Below are positions 62,255 through 64,000 of a stretch of DNA of 64,000 nt, one piece after another (position 1 is the first letter of the stretch; each line of letters begins with the position of its first letter). The notes beneath the pieces are model-generated. The model was not told the DNA's origin and did not search any database. It saw only the letters and a list, made by a program, of their open reading frames with translations. Source of the DNA: Nitzschia sp. pyKryTriq1 (lineage: Eukaryota > Bacillariophyta > Bacillariophyceae > Bacillariales > Bacillariaceae); NCBI GenBank assembly GCA_956465555.1, contig OY101119.1, positions 2,032,629-2,096,628 on the forward strand, read 5' to 3'. The position numbers and the translations under genes are program-made.

Positions 62255-63418
62255 TCAAATCTCTCTCACCCATGGGTTCTCCCCTCTTAGAGTATACACA
62301 TTCCGCACATTTTCTTTTCCAGCAGATGGTGATGATTCTTTCCGAGAGTCCAAATCAAGCATTCTCTGACGAATCTGTGGTGCTCCGTCCCGAAGAGCTT
62401 GGCACACCTTTTCATAAATGCGATTCTCTGGTAGTTCTGCCCAGGCATAGCGATCCGGCGTCCCTGCTTCCGTGACCCTGGCTCTGCGCAAGAATCTACC
62501 ACCACGGTCCCTGATGATTTCGATGATGTTGGTGGCGATTGGAGGCTTCTCATTACGTCGACAGGAGATGTATTCCAGCTGGTCCTTCTTCACCAATTCT
62601 TTGAAAAAGGAGTTTCCACGTCCCAGTTTGTTGGGGACGCCTCGACCGCACAGCACGTCATAGGGGCGAAGTTCGAAAATGAACTTTTTGTTCGATGGTG
62701 GGCTGGAAATCGCAGGATTTTCAACCCTCTTGGCGGTGTGCTCTTCAGTGGAGAGCAAGACGGTGCGACCACCGGAAACTTTAGCTTCGCCAAAAGATTC
62801 GTTCTGGAAAGGTTGTTGGTCTCCTTCCTTTTCTTGATTATCCTGGTCCCAATCAGGCGCATTACTCGGTTTCCAATGTCTGGCGGCGTCGTCTCGGTAT
62901 CGATTTCGGTTGTTGCGAGGAGGAGTCTCTTCACCCGATCTGTACAGAGGGCGATAGGCATACCTGGACGGACTGGGACGACCCTGTTCTTGCTCATGCA
63001 AACTAGTCGACTCATTCCAGTGACGCACTGGGCGTGGGCGCGGTGACCTCCATTGATCTTCTGGATAATCTCCCCAGTAAGAGTGGTCAAGGATGCCGGA
63101 GTGAAAGTACGGTCGGGGTGGGTAGGGGTACGCATATGCGGGTGAATGGTCATGCCGGGTGGTGGGTTGGCTAGTCGGATGGTGGCTCAGATTGGAGGCA
63201 GCAGGTGTGGGGCGAGAATACCAAGGAGATTCGTTGTAGTGATAGACTCGAGGTTCACCATGACCTCGAGGTGTCCTCGTCCATTGTGAAACCTCAAGGT
63301 CTTCTCTCGATGGAGCTCTTACGCTTTGATCTTCTTGCTTGACACGTGAATGTTCAACTCTAGCATCAATGCGTTCCGACAGTTTCGTGGTGTCTTTGTT
63401 TGGCGGTGTGGAAGTCAT
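62255..63418 (-). CDS. DUF6824-domain protein, Pro/Tyr-rich N-terminus
   Basis: Single exon, 387 residues. The DUF6824 domain is at the C-terminal third: LRPYDVLCGRGVPNKLGRGN, then SFFKELVKKDQLEYISCRRN, IATNIIEIIRDRGGRFLRRA and WAELPENRIYEKVCQALRDG followed by APQIRQRML. It matches the same block as the 27.6-29.8 kb gene but in a CGRGxxNKxGRGN variant and without the N-terminal intron and microexon arrangement. The first 230 residues are Pro/Arg/Tyr/His-rich and disordered (YAYPYPPRPYFHSG). Function of DUF6824 is not established; nucleic-acid binding has been suggested by composition and nuclear-type neighbours, which I cannot confirm. Confidence 0.88.
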   Translation of the reverse strand: MTSTPPNKDTTKLSERIDARVEHSRVKQEDQSVRAPSREDLEVSQWTRTPRGHGEPRVYHYNESPWYSRPTPAASNLSHHPTSQPTTRHDHSPAYAYPYPPRPYFHSGILDHSYWGDYPEDQWRSPRPRPVRHWNESTSLHEQEQGRPSPSRYAYRPLYRSGEETPPRNNRNRYRDDAARHWKPSNAPDWDQDNQEKEGDQQPFQNESFGEAKVSGGRTVLLSTEEHTAKRVENPAISSPPSNKKFIFELRPYDVLCGRGVPNKLGRGNSFFKELVKKDQLEYISCRRNEKPPIATNIIEIIRDRGGRFLRRARVTEAGTPDRYAWAELPENRIYEKVCQALRDGAPQIRQRMLDLDSRKESSPSAGKENVRNVYTLRGENPWVREI

Positions 63419-64000
63419 CCTAATTACTCGTGCAGGTTCAATCTGAAGTGAGCTTCAGTAACAGCAGCTCCCTACAAAATGTGATGAGCTGACGACGAAA
63501 AATTTAGCGAATTTCCAAAAGAAGGTGCTGAAGCATCTCCACTGCAACTGATGCCACGATATAATTCTGCTTGGTGGGTTCTCGAAAGCCAGAATACGAG
63601 TACAGTAGAGAGGAGATTCATGGGAGTAGTCTAGTATTTTTACATGGTATTGCACTTGCGTTTAGTATTATAATTTTGTGAACCCACACGGGCGAAGCCA
63701 CTCAGGAACGCATAACATGACTATTCAGGAGAACAATTTCGTAGACTAACGATGAGGAATCAAAGTCCTCAAGTCGAGTCTACTTTAAAATTCCAATCTA
63801 CCCGCGGGACCGCCGCAACATCTTCGAGCGGTCCCAGCATCACTCGCCTGCGAGTACTATGAATCAACGCACCCTTCTTAGCAAATCACTGCGAGCATGT
63901 TGAAAAAAACTCAATCTATGTGAAAGAAGATCGCTCTAGTAGAGACTATAATCGGCACTTTGCTGGGTCTGATAGTAGTACCTGGTATTGTACTGGTGTA
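63419..64000. other. Window end, no gene seen
   Basis: 582 bp. CCCGCGGGACCGCCGC / GAGCGGTCCC near 63799-63837 can form a hairpin (GGACCGC versus GCGGTCC). The final bases again carry GTACCTGGTATTGTACTGGTG. No gene or RNA identified. Confidence 0.4.

Noticed and set aside
63799-63837. Hairpin GGACCGC/GCGGTCC as a structured RNA or terminator
   Set aside because: Isolated short stem in intergenic DNA without further support.

Overview
The window is nuclear DNA of a diatom, most likely a pennate one; I cannot name the species. Reasons: a fucoxanthin chlorophyll a/c-binding protein gene with a short GT-AG intron near its 5' end; many N-termini with a signal peptide followed by an AF-type cleavage site, the bipartite address for the four-membrane plastid; two genes with the diatom-expanded DUF6824 domain; a PSxxPS-repeat secreted protein; a Copia retroelement scrap; and genes of mostly one to three exons whose 16 introns are 69-150 bp.

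Layout. 0-9.7 kb: small coiled-coil protein, MTHFSD-like folate-fold protein, DUF445 membrane protein, NYC1/NOL-like reductase, a retroelement relic, a TMEM151-like protein and an SLC35B1-like nucleotide-sugar transporter. 10.7-21.5 kb: SNM1/PSO2-type DNA repair nuclease, plastid thioredoxin-fold protein, a small plastid-addressed membrane protein, ankyrin-repeat protein, sulfotransferase-like protein, PSxxPS secreted protein. 21.6-29.8 kb: plastid-addressed topoisomerase IA fused to three HMG boxes, divergent from a UBE2J/Ubc6-like E2, then a DUF6824 gene with a 13-nt microexon. 31-41.3 kb: amino-acid permease, two diatom-type unknowns, a 54-residue-repeat protein, a small spliced gene and a 932-residue unknown. 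42.8-47.4 kb: diatom-conserved unknown, FAR-17a/AIG1-like membrane protein, secretory Sec14-like protein. 47.6-49.6 kb: a scrambled array of one inverted-repeat-bounded element. 49.8-64 kb: J-domain/TMEM185 protein, AAA-less M41 protease, FCP, diatom-conserved unknown, PLP homeostasis protein, Sep15-like protein without its redox motif, silaffin-like membrane protein and a second DUF6824 gene.

How the genes relate. There is no operon-like order. Several products probably serve the plastid: FCP (light harvesting), NYC1-like reductase (pigment), M41 protein, thioredoxin-fold protein and topoisomerase-HMG (nucleoid). Others serve the secretory route: Sep15-like, sulfotransferase, nucleotide-sugar transporter, E2, PSxxPS and silaffin-like proteins. 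Intergenic DNA is rich in short palindromes built from GTAC/ACCGGT and CTAGTAG units and in CT/AG tracts, which hardly enter coding sequence.

The most notable items are the topoisomerase IA-HMG fusion, the scrambled inverted-repeat element array, the redox-motif-less Sep15 homologue, the 13-nt microexon, the signal-peptide-bearing Ubc6-like E2 and the GTAC palindrome islands. All functional calls rest on reading the translated sequence and recalling family motifs; no search was run.
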